Source of the DNA: JALZAA01 sp035938395
Lineage (GTDB): Bacteria; Actinomycetota; Acidimicrobiia; IMCC26256; JACDBD01
Length of the DNA: 39,906 nt
Direction: 5' to 3'
Assembly (NCBI GenBank): GCA_035938395.1
Contig: DASZGY010000066.1
Coordinates: forward strand, 1 to 39,906
Shown here: positions 22,718 through 31,636 of the stretch, in pieces
How the letters are laid out: every line of letters begins with the position of its first letter
How positions within the stretch are numbered: the stretch's first letter is position 1
Notes under the pieces: generated by a model
Seen by the model: only the letters and a program-made list of their open reading frames with translations
Told to the model about the DNA's origin: nothing
Databases searched by the model: none
Position numbers and translations under genes: made by a program

Positions 22718-23812
22718 TCACACGCCGCGGGGAAGCGCTTCGGGGCGCCAGCCGAGCAGCTCGACGCCGAGCCCGAGCGCGAAGCGGTCGGTCATGCCGC
22801 TGACGTACTGCACCGCGAGGGCGGCGCCGTCCGGAGAGCCGGGCTCGACCGGCGCATGCGTGCCGTCGGCGACGTCGGGCAGGCGCCCCGGCGCGTCCGC
22901 GAAATGCTCGACGAGCCCGCGCAGCAGGTGGACGACCTTCTCGGCTTGGGCGCGGGCGGCCGGGCGCAGGTAGATGCGCTCGAAGTTGAAGTCGCGGAAC
23001 GTGGTGAGTGCCGACGCCGCCGGCTCCGTCATCCCGATCTCGCCCGTCCGGTCGATGGCATCGAGCACGGCGTGCACGAACGTCCCGACCTGGTCGGCAC
23101 GCTGGTCGCCCACGACGTCGCGCACCTCCGGCGGCAGGTCGTCGGGGGTCAGGATGCGGGCGCGCACCGCGTCCTCGAAGTCGTGGCAGACGTAGGCGAT
23201 GCGATCGGCCCACGCCACGACCTCCCCTTCGGGGGTGGCGGGGGCGGGTCGGCGCCACGAGTGATTGCGGACGCCGTCCAGGGTCTCGAGGCAGAGGTTC
23301 AGCGACACCAGGGTGACGTCGGCGCCGTAGACCGCGTGGTCGTACCCGGTCCCCGGGAGGTACGGCGAGAACGCCTGCTCGGAGGCGTGGCCGGCCGGGC
23401 CGTGGCCGCAGTCGTGCGCGAGGGCGATGGACTCGACGAGCGGCAGGCACAGGTTCGCGACCCGGGCGATGCCGACCGCGACCTGGGCGACCTCGACGGC
23501 GTGCGTGAGCCGGGTGCGCAGATGGTCGTCCTCGGGCGCGATGAACACCTGGCACTTGCCTGCGAGCCGGCGCCACGGACGAGAGTGCTTCACGCGGTCG
23601 AGGTCGCGCTCGAAGCACAGCCGGTACGGGTCGGCGTCCTCGCGGATCCTCCGGTGCCCGGCGCCGACCGGACGCGTCGCCCCCGGTGCCAATACTGCGG
23701 CGAGGTCGGCCTCCCGCTCCTCCCGCCGGCGGAGCCGCCCACCGACGAAAGCATCGGCGTCGCGGTGGGCGCGCTGCACGGCGACGCCCTGCTCGACGAT
23801 CACCGGTTCCAT
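22718..23812 (-). CDS. dgt: Deoxyguanosinetriphosphate triphosphohydrolase-like protein
   Basis: The protein has 364 residues from ATG at 23812, chosen because TACCCT lies 6 bases upstream and the protein starts MEPVIVEQ; the longer frame starts in the ppdK coding region. The HD-domain metal motif is intact: RTRLTHAVEVAQVA, then AHDCGHGPAGH, then WADRIAYVCHDFEDA. The domain hydrolyses dNTPs to nucleoside and triphosphate, tuning dNTP pools. Located next to dnaG, as in mycobacteria. Confidence 0.9.
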   Translation of the reverse strand: MEPVIVEQGVAVQRAHRDADAFVGGRLRRREEREADLAAVLAPGATRPVGAGHRRIREDADPYRLCFERDLDRVKHSRPWRRLAGKCQVFIAPEDDHLRTRLTHAVEVAQVAVGIARVANLCLPLVESIALAHDCGHGPAGHASEQAFSPYLPGTGYDHAVYGADVTLVSLNLCLETLDGVRNHSWRRPAPATPEGEVVAWADRIAYVCHDFEDAVRARILTPDDLPPEVRDVVGDQRADQVGTFVHAVLDAIDRTGEIGMTEPAASALTTFRDFNFERIYLRPAARAQAEKVVHLLRGLVEHFADAPGRLPDVADGTHAPVEPGSPDGAALAVQYVSGMTDRFALGLGVELLGWRPEALPRGV

Positions 23813-23818
23813 GAGGCG

Positions 23819-23824
23819 AGGGTA
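23819..23824 (-). promoter_or_regulatory. -10 box of a leaderless transcript (dgt)
   Basis: TACCCT on the minus strand, 6 bases before the ATG at 23812. Confidence 0.5.
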
Positions 23825-23841
23825 CCGGGGCGGTGTGACGG

Positions 23842-26472
23842 TTACGCCGATGCCGCGGGGCCACCCGTTCCGAGGGCGGCGTGCGCGGCCGCGAGCCGGG
23901 CGAGCGGAACGCGGTACGGCGAGCACGACACGTAGTCGAGGCCGATCTCGTGGAAGAACTGCACGGACGCGGGGTCTCCGCCGTGCTCACCGCAGATCCC
24001 GAGCTTCAGGTCGGGACGCGATGCGCGTCCGTCGATGACGGCGTCGCGCACGAGCTTCCCGACGCCCTCGACGTCGATGGTCTCGAACGGGTTGGCGGGG
24101 AGCAGGTGGAGCTCGAGGTACTTGGGCATGAAACGACCCTCGACGTCGTCCCGTGAGAATCCGAACGTCATCTGGGTGAGGTCGTTCGTGCCGAACGAGA
24201 AGAACTCGGCCACCTGGGCGATGTCGTGGGCGTCGAGGGCTGCGCGTGGCGTCTCGACCATCGTCCCGACGAGGAACGACACGCCTTCGCGGGTGTCGGA
24301 GAAGAGGGCCTCGGCGACCTCGCGCACCTCGTCGACCAGGTACTTCAGCTCGGGCTCGGTGACCGCCAGCGGGATCATGATCTCGACGCGGGGGTCCCCG
24401 CCCGAGATCTTGCGCTCGACGGCCGCTTCGAGCAGCGCCTTCACCTGCATGCGGTACAGGCCGGGCTTGATGATCCCGAGTCGACAGCCGCGCGTCCCGA
24501 GCATCGGGTTCGACTCCCGCCACGCCTGGGCGGCGGCGAGGAGCTTGCGCCCGGCGTCGTCCAGCTGACCCTTGGCGTCGCGCACGAGCAGCTCCTCGAC
24601 GTCGGGGAGGAACTCGTGCAGGGGCGGGTCGAGGAGCCGGACGGTCACCGGGAGCCCGTCCATGGCCTCGAGGATCCCGAGGAAGTCGGAGCGCTGGAGC
24701 GTCTCGAGCTCCTCGAGCGCGACCTGTTCCTCCTTCTCGGTGTCGGCGAGGATGAAGCGCTGCACGAGTGGGAGCCGATCCCCGAGGAACATGTGCTCCG
24801 TCCGGCAGAGCCCGATCCCCTCCGCTCCGAACTCCCGCGCCTTCTTGGCATCCTCGGGGAGGTCGGCGTTCGTCCGCACGCCGAGCCGGCGGAGCTCGTC
24901 CGCCCACTCGAGGATCGTGGCGAAGGGGCCGGTGGGCTCGGGCGTCACGACCGGCACCGCGCCGACGACGACGTCACCCGTCGTCCCGTTGATCGAGATC
25001 ACATCGCCTTCGTGCACGGTCGTGCCGTCGACGGACACGCGCTTGGCGTCGACGTCGATGTCGAGCCCCGACGCGCCACACACCGCGGGCTTGCCCATGC
25101 CCCGAGCCACGACCGCGGCGTGGCTCACGAGCCCGCCCCGTGAGGTGAGGATGCCCTCGGCCGCGATCATCCCGTGCACGTCGTCCGGAGACGTCTCGGG
25201 GCGCACGAGGATCACATGCTCGCCGCGCTCCGCCGCGCTCTCGGCGTCGTCGGCGGTGAACGCGACCTTTCCCACGGCCGCGCCGGGTGACGCGTTGAGG
25301 CCCTTGGTCAACGCGTCGTACGTGGCGTCAGGATCGAACTGCGGATGCAGGAGCTGGTCGAGCTGCGCCGGCTCGACCCGAAGGACCGCCTCCGTCTTGT
25401 CGATCAAGCCCTCGCCGACCATCTCGACGGCCATCCGCAACGCAGCCGCGGCCGTGCGCTTGCCGACGCGCGTCTGGAGCAGGAACAGGCGGCCCTGCTC
25501 GATCGTGAACTCGATGTCGCACATGTCGCGGTAGTGGTTCTGGAGGATCTGCATCACTTCGAGCAGCTGGGCGTGACACTCGGGAAAGTGCTGCGCCATC
25601 ACGTCGAGCTTCTCGACCTCGCGGATGCCGGCCACGACGTCCTCGCCCTGGGCGTTGCGGAGGAAGTCCCCGTAGGGACGGTTCTCCCCGGTGGCGGGGT
25701 CGCGCGTGAACGCGACTCCGGTACCCGAGTCGTCACCCTTGTTACCGAACACCATCGCCTGGACGTTCACGGCGGTGCCGAGGTCGTCGGGGATGCCCTC
25801 GAAGCGGCGGTAGTCGCGAGCGCGCTTGCCGTTCCAGCTCTTGAAGACGGCCTCGATCGCGTAGCGGAGCTGCTCCTTGGGGTCCTGCGGGAAGTCGACG
25901 CCGGCTTCCTGCTTGACGATGCCCTTGAACGTCTCGACCAGCTCGGCGAGGTCCGACGCCGACAGCTCGGGGTCGGTGGCGACTCCCCGCGCGTGCCGGA
26001 GCTTGTCGAGCTCCTCCTCGAACATCTCACCGTCGATGTCGAGCACGATCTTGCCGAACATCTGCACGAAGCGCCGGTACGAGTCGTACGCGAAACGCTC
26101 GTTCCCCGTCTGCTTGGCCAAGCCGCCGACCGAGCGGTCGTTGAGCCCGAGGTTGAGGACGGTGTCCATCATTCCCGGCATCGAGAACGGCGCCCCCGAG
26201 CGAACCGAGACGAGCAGCGGGTCGGCGTCGTCGCCGAGCCGCTTGCCCATCTTCCCCTCGAGCGTCGCGAGCGCGGCGGCGACCTCGTCCATCAGGCCGT
26301 CGGGAAGCCGGTCGCCGGCGGCCATGTACGCGTTGCACGCCTCGGTGGTGATCGTGAATCCAGGGGGGACGGGCAGGCCGAGGTTCGTCATCTCGGCGAG
26401 GTTGGCGCCCTTGCCGCCGAGCAGGTACTTCTGGTCCTTGCCGCCCTCCTCGAAGGCGTAGACGTACTGCAT
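23842..26472 (-). CDS. ppdK: Pyruvate, phosphate dikinase
   Basis: The protein has 876 residues, the normal size. An ATP-grasp domain (KYLLGGKGANLAEM at the N-terminus) is followed by the phospho-His domain with LTSRGGLVSHAAVVARGMGK, whose His carries phosphate, and the PEP/pyruvate barrel ending GICGEHGGDPASVQFF and DYVSCSPYR (active-site Cys). It interconverts pyruvate, ATP and Pi with PEP, AMP and PPi. GTG at 26478 is another start; ATG at 26472 is preferred because GGAAGGTG lies right upstream. Confidence 0.97.
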   Translation of the reverse strand: MQYVYAFEEGGKDQKYLLGGKGANLAEMTNLGLPVPPGFTITTEACNAYMAAGDRLPDGLMDEVAAALATLEGKMGKRLGDDADPLLVSVRSGAPFSMPGMMDTVLNLGLNDRSVGGLAKQTGNERFAYDSYRRFVQMFGKIVLDIDGEMFEEELDKLRHARGVATDPELSASDLAELVETFKGIVKQEAGVDFPQDPKEQLRYAIEAVFKSWNGKRARDYRRFEGIPDDLGTAVNVQAMVFGNKGDDSGTGVAFTRDPATGENRPYGDFLRNAQGEDVVAGIREVEKLDVMAQHFPECHAQLLEVMQILQNHYRDMCDIEFTIEQGRLFLLQTRVGKRTAAAALRMAVEMVGEGLIDKTEAVLRVEPAQLDQLLHPQFDPDATYDALTKGLNASPGAAVGKVAFTADDAESAAERGEHVILVRPETSPDDVHGMIAAEGILTSRGGLVSHAAVVARGMGKPAVCGASGLDIDVDAKRVSVDGTTVHEGDVISINGTTGDVVVGAVPVVTPEPTGPFATILEWADELRRLGVRTNADLPEDAKKAREFGAEGIGLCRTEHMFLGDRLPLVQRFILADTEKEEQVALEELETLQRSDFLGILEAMDGLPVTVRLLDPPLHEFLPDVEELLVRDAKGQLDDAGRKLLAAAQAWRESNPMLGTRGCRLGIIKPGLYRMQVKALLEAAVERKISGGDPRVEIMIPLAVTEPELKYLVDEVREVAEALFSDTREGVSFLVGTMVETPRAALDAHDIAQVAEFFSFGTNDLTQMTFGFSRDDVEGRFMPKYLELHLLPANPFETIDVEGVGKLVRDAVIDGRASRPDLKLGICGEHGGDPASVQFFHEIGLDYVSCSPYRVPLARLAAAHAALGTGGPAASA

Positions 26473-26508
26473 GCTCACCTTCCGACGACGTCCTGCTACT
26501 TCGCGAGC

Positions 26509-27345
26509 CTACTGAGGTCGTTCGGGCCGGTAGCGGGCGATCACGACGCGGGTGTGGCCGAGACGGTCCATCAGCCCGATGCGCGTGTCGATGAGCACCC
26601 ACGAGATCCCGAACAGCAGCGCCGCCATCAGACCCAGCGAACCCGGGAGCCCGATGACGAGCACGATCGGCACGACGTAGCGGAGCGTGGCACGCCGCCA
26701 CGTCGGCAACTCCCCCGTGTCTGCATCCACCACCATGACGTGGGTCAGTCGCTTCCCGATCGTCTGGCCGGTACGGGTCGTCGGGAACACGAAGTACGCG
26801 TTGAAGATCACGAAGAGCGCGGTGACGAGCAGGATGATGGCCGCCACGGAGTCGCTCGCCATCGAGACGACCAACGAGGTGACTCCGAGGAACACGGCGC
26901 CCATGGTGAGGACGTCGATGCCGACCGCGGCCAGGCGGCGGCCCAGCGGTGCGGCCTCTGCGCCCTCGACCCCGACCGGCTCGCGCCGCTGGGGCCGGCC
27001 TTTCCCGTCGCGTTCACGCGGCTCGAACAGCCCCCGGCGTCGTGCCGGTGCCGCTGCGGCTTCTTTCTCCTTCTCCTTTTCTTCTACCTGCTCTTCGGCC
27101 TCGATCTCCGTCGTCCCGTCGGACAGCTGCGTGTCGTATCGCTCCCGCTGGTAGGGGTCGGACAGCACCTGCCACGCCGCGTTCACCCGCGCCGTCTCTT
27201 CCCGGGCGCCGTCGCGCGCCTTATCTGATCGTCCGTTCTCGACCTTGCCCCGGAGCGCCTCGATGCGCTCCCGGTACGCCGAACGGATCTCGTCCTTCGA
27301 CGCATCGGGCTCGACGCCGATGAGGTCGTAGTGGCTCTCGCTCAT
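26509..27345 (-). CDS. Degenerate J-domain / RDD membrane protein
   Basis: The protein has 278 residues. Residues 4-70 have the J-domain fold pattern (HYDLIGVEPDASKDEIRSAY ... AWQVLSDPYQRERYD), but the HPD tripeptide between helices II and III is missing: the region reads RERIEALRGKVENGRSD. Residues 70-135 are a charged linker; then an RDD domain with about three helices (from residue 137 on, ending in the ARYRP tail). Without HPD it should not stimulate DnaK in the usual way. The ATG overlaps the glyS stop as ATGA, so it is translated with glyS. Function unknown. Confidence 0.8.
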   Translation of the reverse strand: MSESHYDLIGVEPDASKDEIRSAYRERIEALRGKVENGRSDKARDGAREETARVNAAWQVLSDPYQRERYDTQLSDGTTEIEAEEQVEEKEKEKEAAAAPARRRGLFEPRERDGKGRPQRREPVGVEGAEAAPLGRRLAAVGIDVLTMGAVFLGVTSLVVSMASDSVAAIILLVTALFVIFNAYFVFPTTRTGQTIGKRLTHVMVVDADTGELPTWRRATLRYVVPIVLVIGLPGSLGLMAALLFGISWVLIDTRIGLMDRLGHTRVVIARYRPERPQ

Positions 27346-28655
27346 GCGGACAGCTGCTCCTCGAGGTGTTGGACGAGCTTGTCGATCGGGATGCGGTCCT
27401 GGCTCATCGAATCGCGGTCGCGCACGGTCACAGCCCGGTCGTCGAGGGTGTCGAAGTCGACCGTGACGCACCGGGGTGTCCCGACCTCGTCCTGTCGGCG
27501 GTAGCGACGGCCGATGGAGCCGGCGTCGTCGAGATCGATCATGAACCGGGGGCGCAGCAGATCGGCAACCTCGTGCGCCACGGGGTTCAATCGCTCGTTG
27601 CGTGACAGCGGCAGCACCGCGACCGCAACCGGCGCGAGGCGCGGGTCGAGACGCAGCAGCGTTCTCTTCTCGCCACGCACTTCCTCCTCGTGGTACGCGG
27701 CGAGCAGGAATGCCAGCATGCACCGGTCGGCTCCCAAGGCCGGCTCGATCACGTGCGGTATGTAGCGACGATCGGCGTCCTGGTCGTAATAGCTGAGGTC
27801 CTGCCCGGAGTACTCCGAATGACGACGCAGGTCGTAGTCGGTCCGGTTCGCGACACCCTCGAGCTCACCCCAGCCCCACGGATACGCGAACTCGATGTCC
27901 GACGTGCCCGTCGAGTAGTGGGAAAGCTCGTCGGGGTCGTGCGGCCGGAGGCGCAACTCGTCCTCGGGGATCCCGAGGTCGACGAACCAGCGCAGCCGCT
28001 CCTGGCACCAGTACTCGTACCAGCGCGGCCCGTCCTCCGGCGGCACGAAGTACTCCATCTCCATCACTTCGAACTCCCGCGTCCGGAAGATGAAGTTGCC
28101 CGGCGTGATCTCGTTCCGGAACGCCTTGCCGATCTGGGCGATACCGAACGGCGGCTTCTTGCGGGAGGTGGTCTGGACGTTGAGGAAGTTCACGAAGATG
28201 CCCTGGGCGGTCTCGGGACGCAGGTAGGCGACGGACGCTTCGTCCTCGACCGGGCCGACGTGCGTCTTGAACATCAGGTTGAAGCGACGGGCCTCGGTGA
28301 ACTCGCCCTTGGCGCCGCAGTTGGGGCAGGCGCCGGACTCGGGCAGGTGGTCGGCGCGGAAGCGCTCCTTGCAGTTCCGGCAGTCGACGAGCGGGTCGGT
28401 GAACGCCTGGACGTGGCCGCTCGCCTCCCAGACCCGGGGGTGCATGAGGATGGCGGAGTCGAGGCCGACGATGTCGTCCCGCAGCTGGACCATCGACCGC
28501 CACCAGGCGTCCTTGACGTTGCGCTTCAGGAGGACGCCGAGGGGGCCGTAATCCCAGGTCGACCGGAAGCCGCCGTAGATCTCGCTGGACGGGAAGACCA
28601 GGCCGCGCCGCTTCGACAGGTTGACGACACGCTCCATGAGATCCGGCTTGGCCAT
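27342..28655 (-). CDS. glyS: Glycyl-tRNA synthetase (homodimeric type)
   Basis: The protein has 437 residues. Class II motifs are visible: YGGFRSTWDYGPLG at the N-terminus; RPETAQGIFVNF (motif 2); QIGKAFRNEITPGNFIFRTREFEV; and HVIEPALGADRCMLAFL (motif 3). The 4-Cys zinc knuckle CRNCKERF ... CPNCGAKG is present. The ATG at 28655 follows a -10 box by 7 bases; the frame extends upstream only as noise. Downstream coupling is to the J/RDD gene. This is the alpha2-type enzyme of actinobacteria and archaea, not the alpha2beta2 type. Confidence 0.96.
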   Translation of the reverse strand: MAKPDLMERVVNLSKRRGLVFPSSEIYGGFRSTWDYGPLGVLLKRNVKDAWWRSMVQLRDDIVGLDSAILMHPRVWEASGHVQAFTDPLVDCRNCKERFRADHLPESGACPNCGAKGEFTEARRFNLMFKTHVGPVEDEASVAYLRPETAQGIFVNFLNVQTTSRKKPPFGIAQIGKAFRNEITPGNFIFRTREFEVMEMEYFVPPEDGPRWYEYWCQERLRWFVDLGIPEDELRLRPHDPDELSHYSTGTSDIEFAYPWGWGELEGVANRTDYDLRRHSEYSGQDLSYYDQDADRRYIPHVIEPALGADRCMLAFLLAAYHEEEVRGEKRTLLRLDPRLAPVAVAVLPLSRNERLNPVAHEVADLLRPRFMIDLDDAGSIGRRYRRQDEVGTPRCVTVDFDTLDDRAVTVRDRDSMSQDRIPIDKLVQHLEEQLSA

Positions 28656-28662
28656 CCGACGG

Positions 28663-28668
28663 ATCGTA
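28663..28668 (-). promoter_or_regulatory. -10 box of a leaderless transcript (glyS)
   Basis: TACGAT on the minus strand, 7 bases before the ATG at 28655. Confidence 0.5.
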
Positions 28669-28704
28669 CCGGGGCGACCCCCGAAATCCCGAGCGGAAAC
28701 GCGC

Positions 28705-29109
28705 TCAGGCGACCGCCGGCGCCGCCCGCCCCGCACGGTCCGACACGACTTCGGCCCCGAAGGGCATCAGCACGATCGGGATCAGCTTGAACGCCTGGAT
28801 GCCGAAGGGGATCCCGATGATCGTGATGCACAGGATCACGCCGCCGATGAGGCATTGCACCGCGAGCCACAGCCCGCCGACGATGATCCAGATGATGTTG
28901 CCGATGATGTGCAGCGGACTCGCGGCGCGGACGCCGTACTCGACGTGCCGTCCGAACGGCCACAGCGCGAAGCCCGCCAGCTTGAAGGCCTGGATGCCGA
29001 ACGGGATCGTGATGATCAGGACGAACATCACGATTCCCGCCACCACGAAGGCGATCGCCAGCCAGATCCCCACGAAGATGAGCCAGAGAATGTTGCCGAC
29101 GGTTTGCAC
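28705..29109 (-). CDS. YccF-domain inner membrane protein
   Basis: The protein has 134 residues with GTG start and a GGGGG site upstream. Two near-repeats, GNILWLIFVGIWLAIAFVV...IPFGIQAFKLAGFALWPFG and GNIIWIIVGGLWLAVQCLI...IPFGIQAFKLIPIVLMPFG, each contain a hydrophobic segment and the signature IPFGIQAFKL, as in YccF (DUF307). It is a small multi-spanning membrane protein of unknown role. Confidence 0.9.
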   Translation of the reverse strand: MQTVGNILWLIFVGIWLAIAFVVAGIVMFVLIITIPFGIQAFKLAGFALWPFGRHVEYGVRAASPLHIIGNIIWIIVGGLWLAVQCLIGGVILCITIIGIPFGIQAFKLIPIVLMPFGAEVVSDRAGRAAPAVA

Positions 29110-29158
29110 GCTGCCCCCTCTCTGTCCGGGGGCGCTGGGCTCGGCCCTCGGTCGTTCG

Positions 29159-29875
29159 TCACAGTAGCGCCGCGCTCCGGAGTCGTCGCTCGAGGTGGTA
29201 TTCGAGCGCGGCCACTCCGAGCCGCTCGACCTCGATGCCGGGACGCTCGGGCGGCGCGGTCAACGCGCCGCGAAGGTCGCCACCGAGGATGCGACGCAGC
29301 AACGCGATCGCCTCCGCATCGACCCGGCGACCGGCAAAGCGTGCGCACTCGCCGCACAGCACGCCACCCTCACCGAAGTCGAAGGCCTGGAACGGATCGG
29401 CTTCGTCACCACAACGGGTGCAGGTGTCGAGGATGGGATGGAAGCCTTCGAGCGAGAGGAGCTTCCAGAAGAATGCCGGCGCCACCATCGGCGACGGTGC
29501 CTCCGCCAACGTGCGCAACGCGCCGACGAGCATCCGGTACAGCGCGGGGTTGGCCTCTCGCTCCTGGGCGACCTGGTCGACCGCCTCGAGCATCGCGATG
29601 GCGTGCGTGAGCGACCCGTAGTGCTCGCGGAGCTGGCGAAACGCGTCGATCGTCTCGACCTGGGTGACGACGTCGAGCTCGCGGCCCCGGTAGCACTGGA
29701 GGGCGACGTGGCTCGTCGGCTCGAGCCGCGCCCCGAACCGGCTCGTCGACTTGCGGATCCCCTTGGCGACGGCCCGCACCTTGCCGTGACCCTGGGCGAG
29801 GATCGTGACGATTCGGTCGGCCTCGCCCAGCTTGATCGTGCGCAGGACGACGCCCTGGTCGCGGTACAAGGCCAC
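29159..29875 (-). CDS. recO: DNA repair protein RecO
   Basis: The protein has 238 residues. The N-terminal OB fold starts LYRDQGVVLRTIKLGEADRI, and a zinc site is formed by C152, C155, C174 and C177 (CTRC ... CGEC). RecO works with RecF and RecR to load RecA on SSB-coated DNA. GTG at 29875 is chosen with TAGACT 6 bases upstream, although a uppS-recO co-transcript is also possible (27-base gap). Confidence 0.92.
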   Translation of the reverse strand: MALYRDQGVVLRTIKLGEADRIVTILAQGHGKVRAVAKGIRKSTSRFGARLEPTSHVALQCYRGRELDVVTQVETIDAFRQLREHYGSLTHAIAMLEAVDQVAQEREANPALYRMLVGALRTLAEAPSPMVAPAFFWKLLSLEGFHPILDTCTRCGDEADPFQAFDFGEGGVLCGECARFAGRRVDAEAIALLRRILGGDLRGALTAPPERPGIEVERLGVAALEYHLERRLRSAALL

Positions 29876-29881
29876 AGCCGG

Positions 29882-29887
29882 AGTCTA
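29882..29887 (-). promoter_or_regulatory. -10 box of a leaderless transcript (recO)
   Basis: TAGACT on the minus strand, 6 bases before the GTG at 29875. Confidence 0.45.
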
Positions 29888-29902
29888 GTTACACCGATGT
29901 GA

Positions 29903-30631
29903 TTAGCCGTCGACGGCGCCGAAGCGGCGCTCGCGGCGCTGGAACTCGCGTATCGCCTCGAACAGGTGGTCGCGGCGGAAGTCGGGCCACAGCACGTCGG
30001 TGAAGACGAGCTCGGCGTAGGCGAGCTCCCAGAGCAGATAGTTCGAGATCCGGAACTCGCCCGAGGTGCGCACGAGCAGGTCCGGGTCGGGCATGTCTGG
30101 CGCGTACAGGTGGCGGGCCAAGGTGCGATCGCTGATCTTCTCGGGGTCGAGGCGGCCTGCGGCCACCTCGTGCGCGATGGCGCGGGCGGCATCGACGAGC
30201 TCGGCCCGCCCTCCGTAGTTGAAGGCGAACGTCAGCGTGAGCCGCCGATTTTCTCGGGTGAGCTCCTCGGCGTCCGCGATCCGGCGGCGCAGACGACCGG
30301 GGACCCGCCCGGCTCGCCGGCCGATGAACCGGACGCGCACGCCGAGCTCGTTGAGCTCGTCGCGCCGCCGGAGGAGCAGGCTCTCGTTGAAGCCCATGAG
30401 GAAGCGCACCTCGTCGACCGGACGACGCCAGTTCTCGGTCGAGAACGCGAAGACGGTCATCCAATCGAGCCCGATGTCGAGGGCGCCGTTGACGGTGTCG
30501 AACAGCGCCTCCTCGCCGGCGGCGTGTCCATCGGTGCGCTTGAGGCCCCGCTGCTTGGCCCACCGCCCGTTGCCGTCCATGACGATGGCGACGTGGCGCG
30601 GGATCCGGGCGTCGTCACTCCCCCTGGGCAC
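29903..30631 (-). CDS. uppS: Isoprenyl transferase (undecaprenyl diphosphate synthase type)
   Basis: The protein has 242 residues. The catalytic motif MDGNGRWA (D19) is followed by RTDGHAAGEEAL, the family block FAFSTENWRRPVDEV, and SGEFRISNYLLWELAYAELVF near the C-terminus. It condenses isopentenyl diphosphate onto an allylic primer to make the polyprenyl carrier for cell-wall synthesis; chain length cannot be told. GTG at 30631 is taken with TAGCTT 6 bases upstream. Confidence 0.95.
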   Translation of the reverse strand: MPRGSDDARIPRHVAIVMDGNGRWAKQRGLKRTDGHAAGEEALFDTVNGALDIGLDWMTVFAFSTENWRRPVDEVRFLMGFNESLLLRRRDELNELGVRVRFIGRRAGRVPGRLRRRIADAEELTRENRRLTLTFAFNYGGRAELVDAARAIAHEVAAGRLDPEKISDRTLARHLYAPDMPDPDLLVRTSGEFRISNYLLWELAYAELVFTDVLWPDFRRDHLFEAIREFQRRERRFGAVDG

Positions 30632-30637
30632 GGCTCG

Positions 30638-30643
30638 AAGCTA
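30638..30643 (-). promoter_or_regulatory. -10 box of a leaderless transcript (uppS)
   Basis: TAGCTT on the minus strand, 6 bases before the GTG at 30631. Confidence 0.45.
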
Positions 30644-30676
30644 CATCGACCCCCTCCCGGTTCGACCGGCGACCGG

Positions 30677-30682
30677 TACGAT
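30677..30682 (+). promoter_or_regulatory. -10 box of a leaderless transcript (lipid kinase)
   Basis: TACGAT, 8 bases before the ATG at 30691. Confidence 0.5.
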
Positions 30683-30690
30683 CGCCCGCC

Positions 30691-31635
30691 ATGCGTTGGA
30701 CCGCCGTCGTGAACCCGACCGCGGGTCGCGGCCGAACCCGGAAGCTGCTCCCACGGCTCGTCGACGCGCTCGCCGGCATCGACCTCGACGTCGACGTGCG
30801 CGTGTCCGAGGACCTCGACGACGCGATCCGGATCGCCCGGACCGCGTTCGACGACGGGCGCGGCGTGGCCGCCTGTGGGGGGGACGGAACGGTGAACGCA
30901 CTGGCCGGCGTGGCCGCGGACCACGGTGGCGTCCTCGGCATCGTGCCAACCGGCGCCGGCAACGACTTCGCCCGCCACCTCGGTATCGATCGCCGCCACT
31001 GGCTCGACGCGGTCGCGCTCCTCGAGAACGGACCGGTCGGATCGGTCGACCTCGGACGGGCCGAGCTCGCGGGAGACGGGGACGCCACCGACACGACCGT
31101 CCGCTGGTTCACCTCGGTCGCGAACGCCGGCTTCGACTCGGAGGCCAATCGCTGGGCCAACGGCGTGCAATGGGCGAGCGGCACGACGCTGTACGTGCTC
31201 GCGGTGCTCCGCACGCTGGCGACGTACCGCCCGCACCGGTTCCGCCTCACCGTCGACGGCGATGAGCACGACATCGAGGCGTGGCTCGTCGCGATCGGCA
31301 ACACACGCGGCTACGCGGGCGGGATGCAGGTCACACCGGGCGCCGAGCTCGACGACGGGCAGCTCGACGTGTGCGTCGTGGGCGCGGTGTCCCGGTTCGA
31401 GTTCCTGCGCTCGTTCCCGCGGGTCTTCCGCGGCACGCACGTGTCCCATCCGGCCGTCGACATGTATCGAGGGAAAGTGGTCGAGCTCGCGTCGCTCGAA
31501 ACGTCGCCGGCGATCGAGCTGTACGGAGCAGGCGAGCGCATCGGGCCGTTGCCGGCGCGGATGGAGGCGGTGCCCGGCGAGCTGCAGGTCGTCGTGCCGG
31601 ACACGGCGCCGGTGCCGAAGCAGCCGCGCCCGTAA
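30691..31635 (+). CDS. Diacylglycerol kinase-family lipid kinase
   Basis: The protein has 314 residues. The catalytic motif GGDGTVN is at 63-69 and the second block is VPTGAGNDFARHLG. The C-terminal domain has GYAGGMQVTPGAELDDGQLDV, the usual lid region. It phosphorylates diacylglycerol or a related lipid alcohol with ATP at the membrane. It diverges from uppS and converges on the cupredoxin gene with one base between stops. YegS/DagK-like; exact lipid unknown. Confidence 0.93.
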   Translation: MRWTAVVNPTAGRGRTRKLLPRLVDALAGIDLDVDVRVSEDLDDAIRIARTAFDDGRGVAACGGDGTVNALAGVAADHGGVLGIVPTGAGNDFARHLGIDRRHWLDAVALLENGPVGSVDLGRAELAGDGDATDTTVRWFTSVANAGFDSEANRWANGVQWASGTTLYVLAVLRTLATYRPHRFRLTVDGDEHDIEAWLVAIGNTRGYAGGMQVTPGAELDDGQLDVCVVGAVSRFEFLRSFPRVFRGTHVSHPAVDMYRGKVVELASLETSPAIELYGAGERIGPLPARMEAVPGELQVVVPDTAPVPKQPRP

Positions 31636-31636
31636 C

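Noticed and set aside
25345..27228. 627-codon plus-strand frame opposite ppdK and the J/RDD gene
   Set aside because: It runs antisense through two recognised genes and has no known motif.
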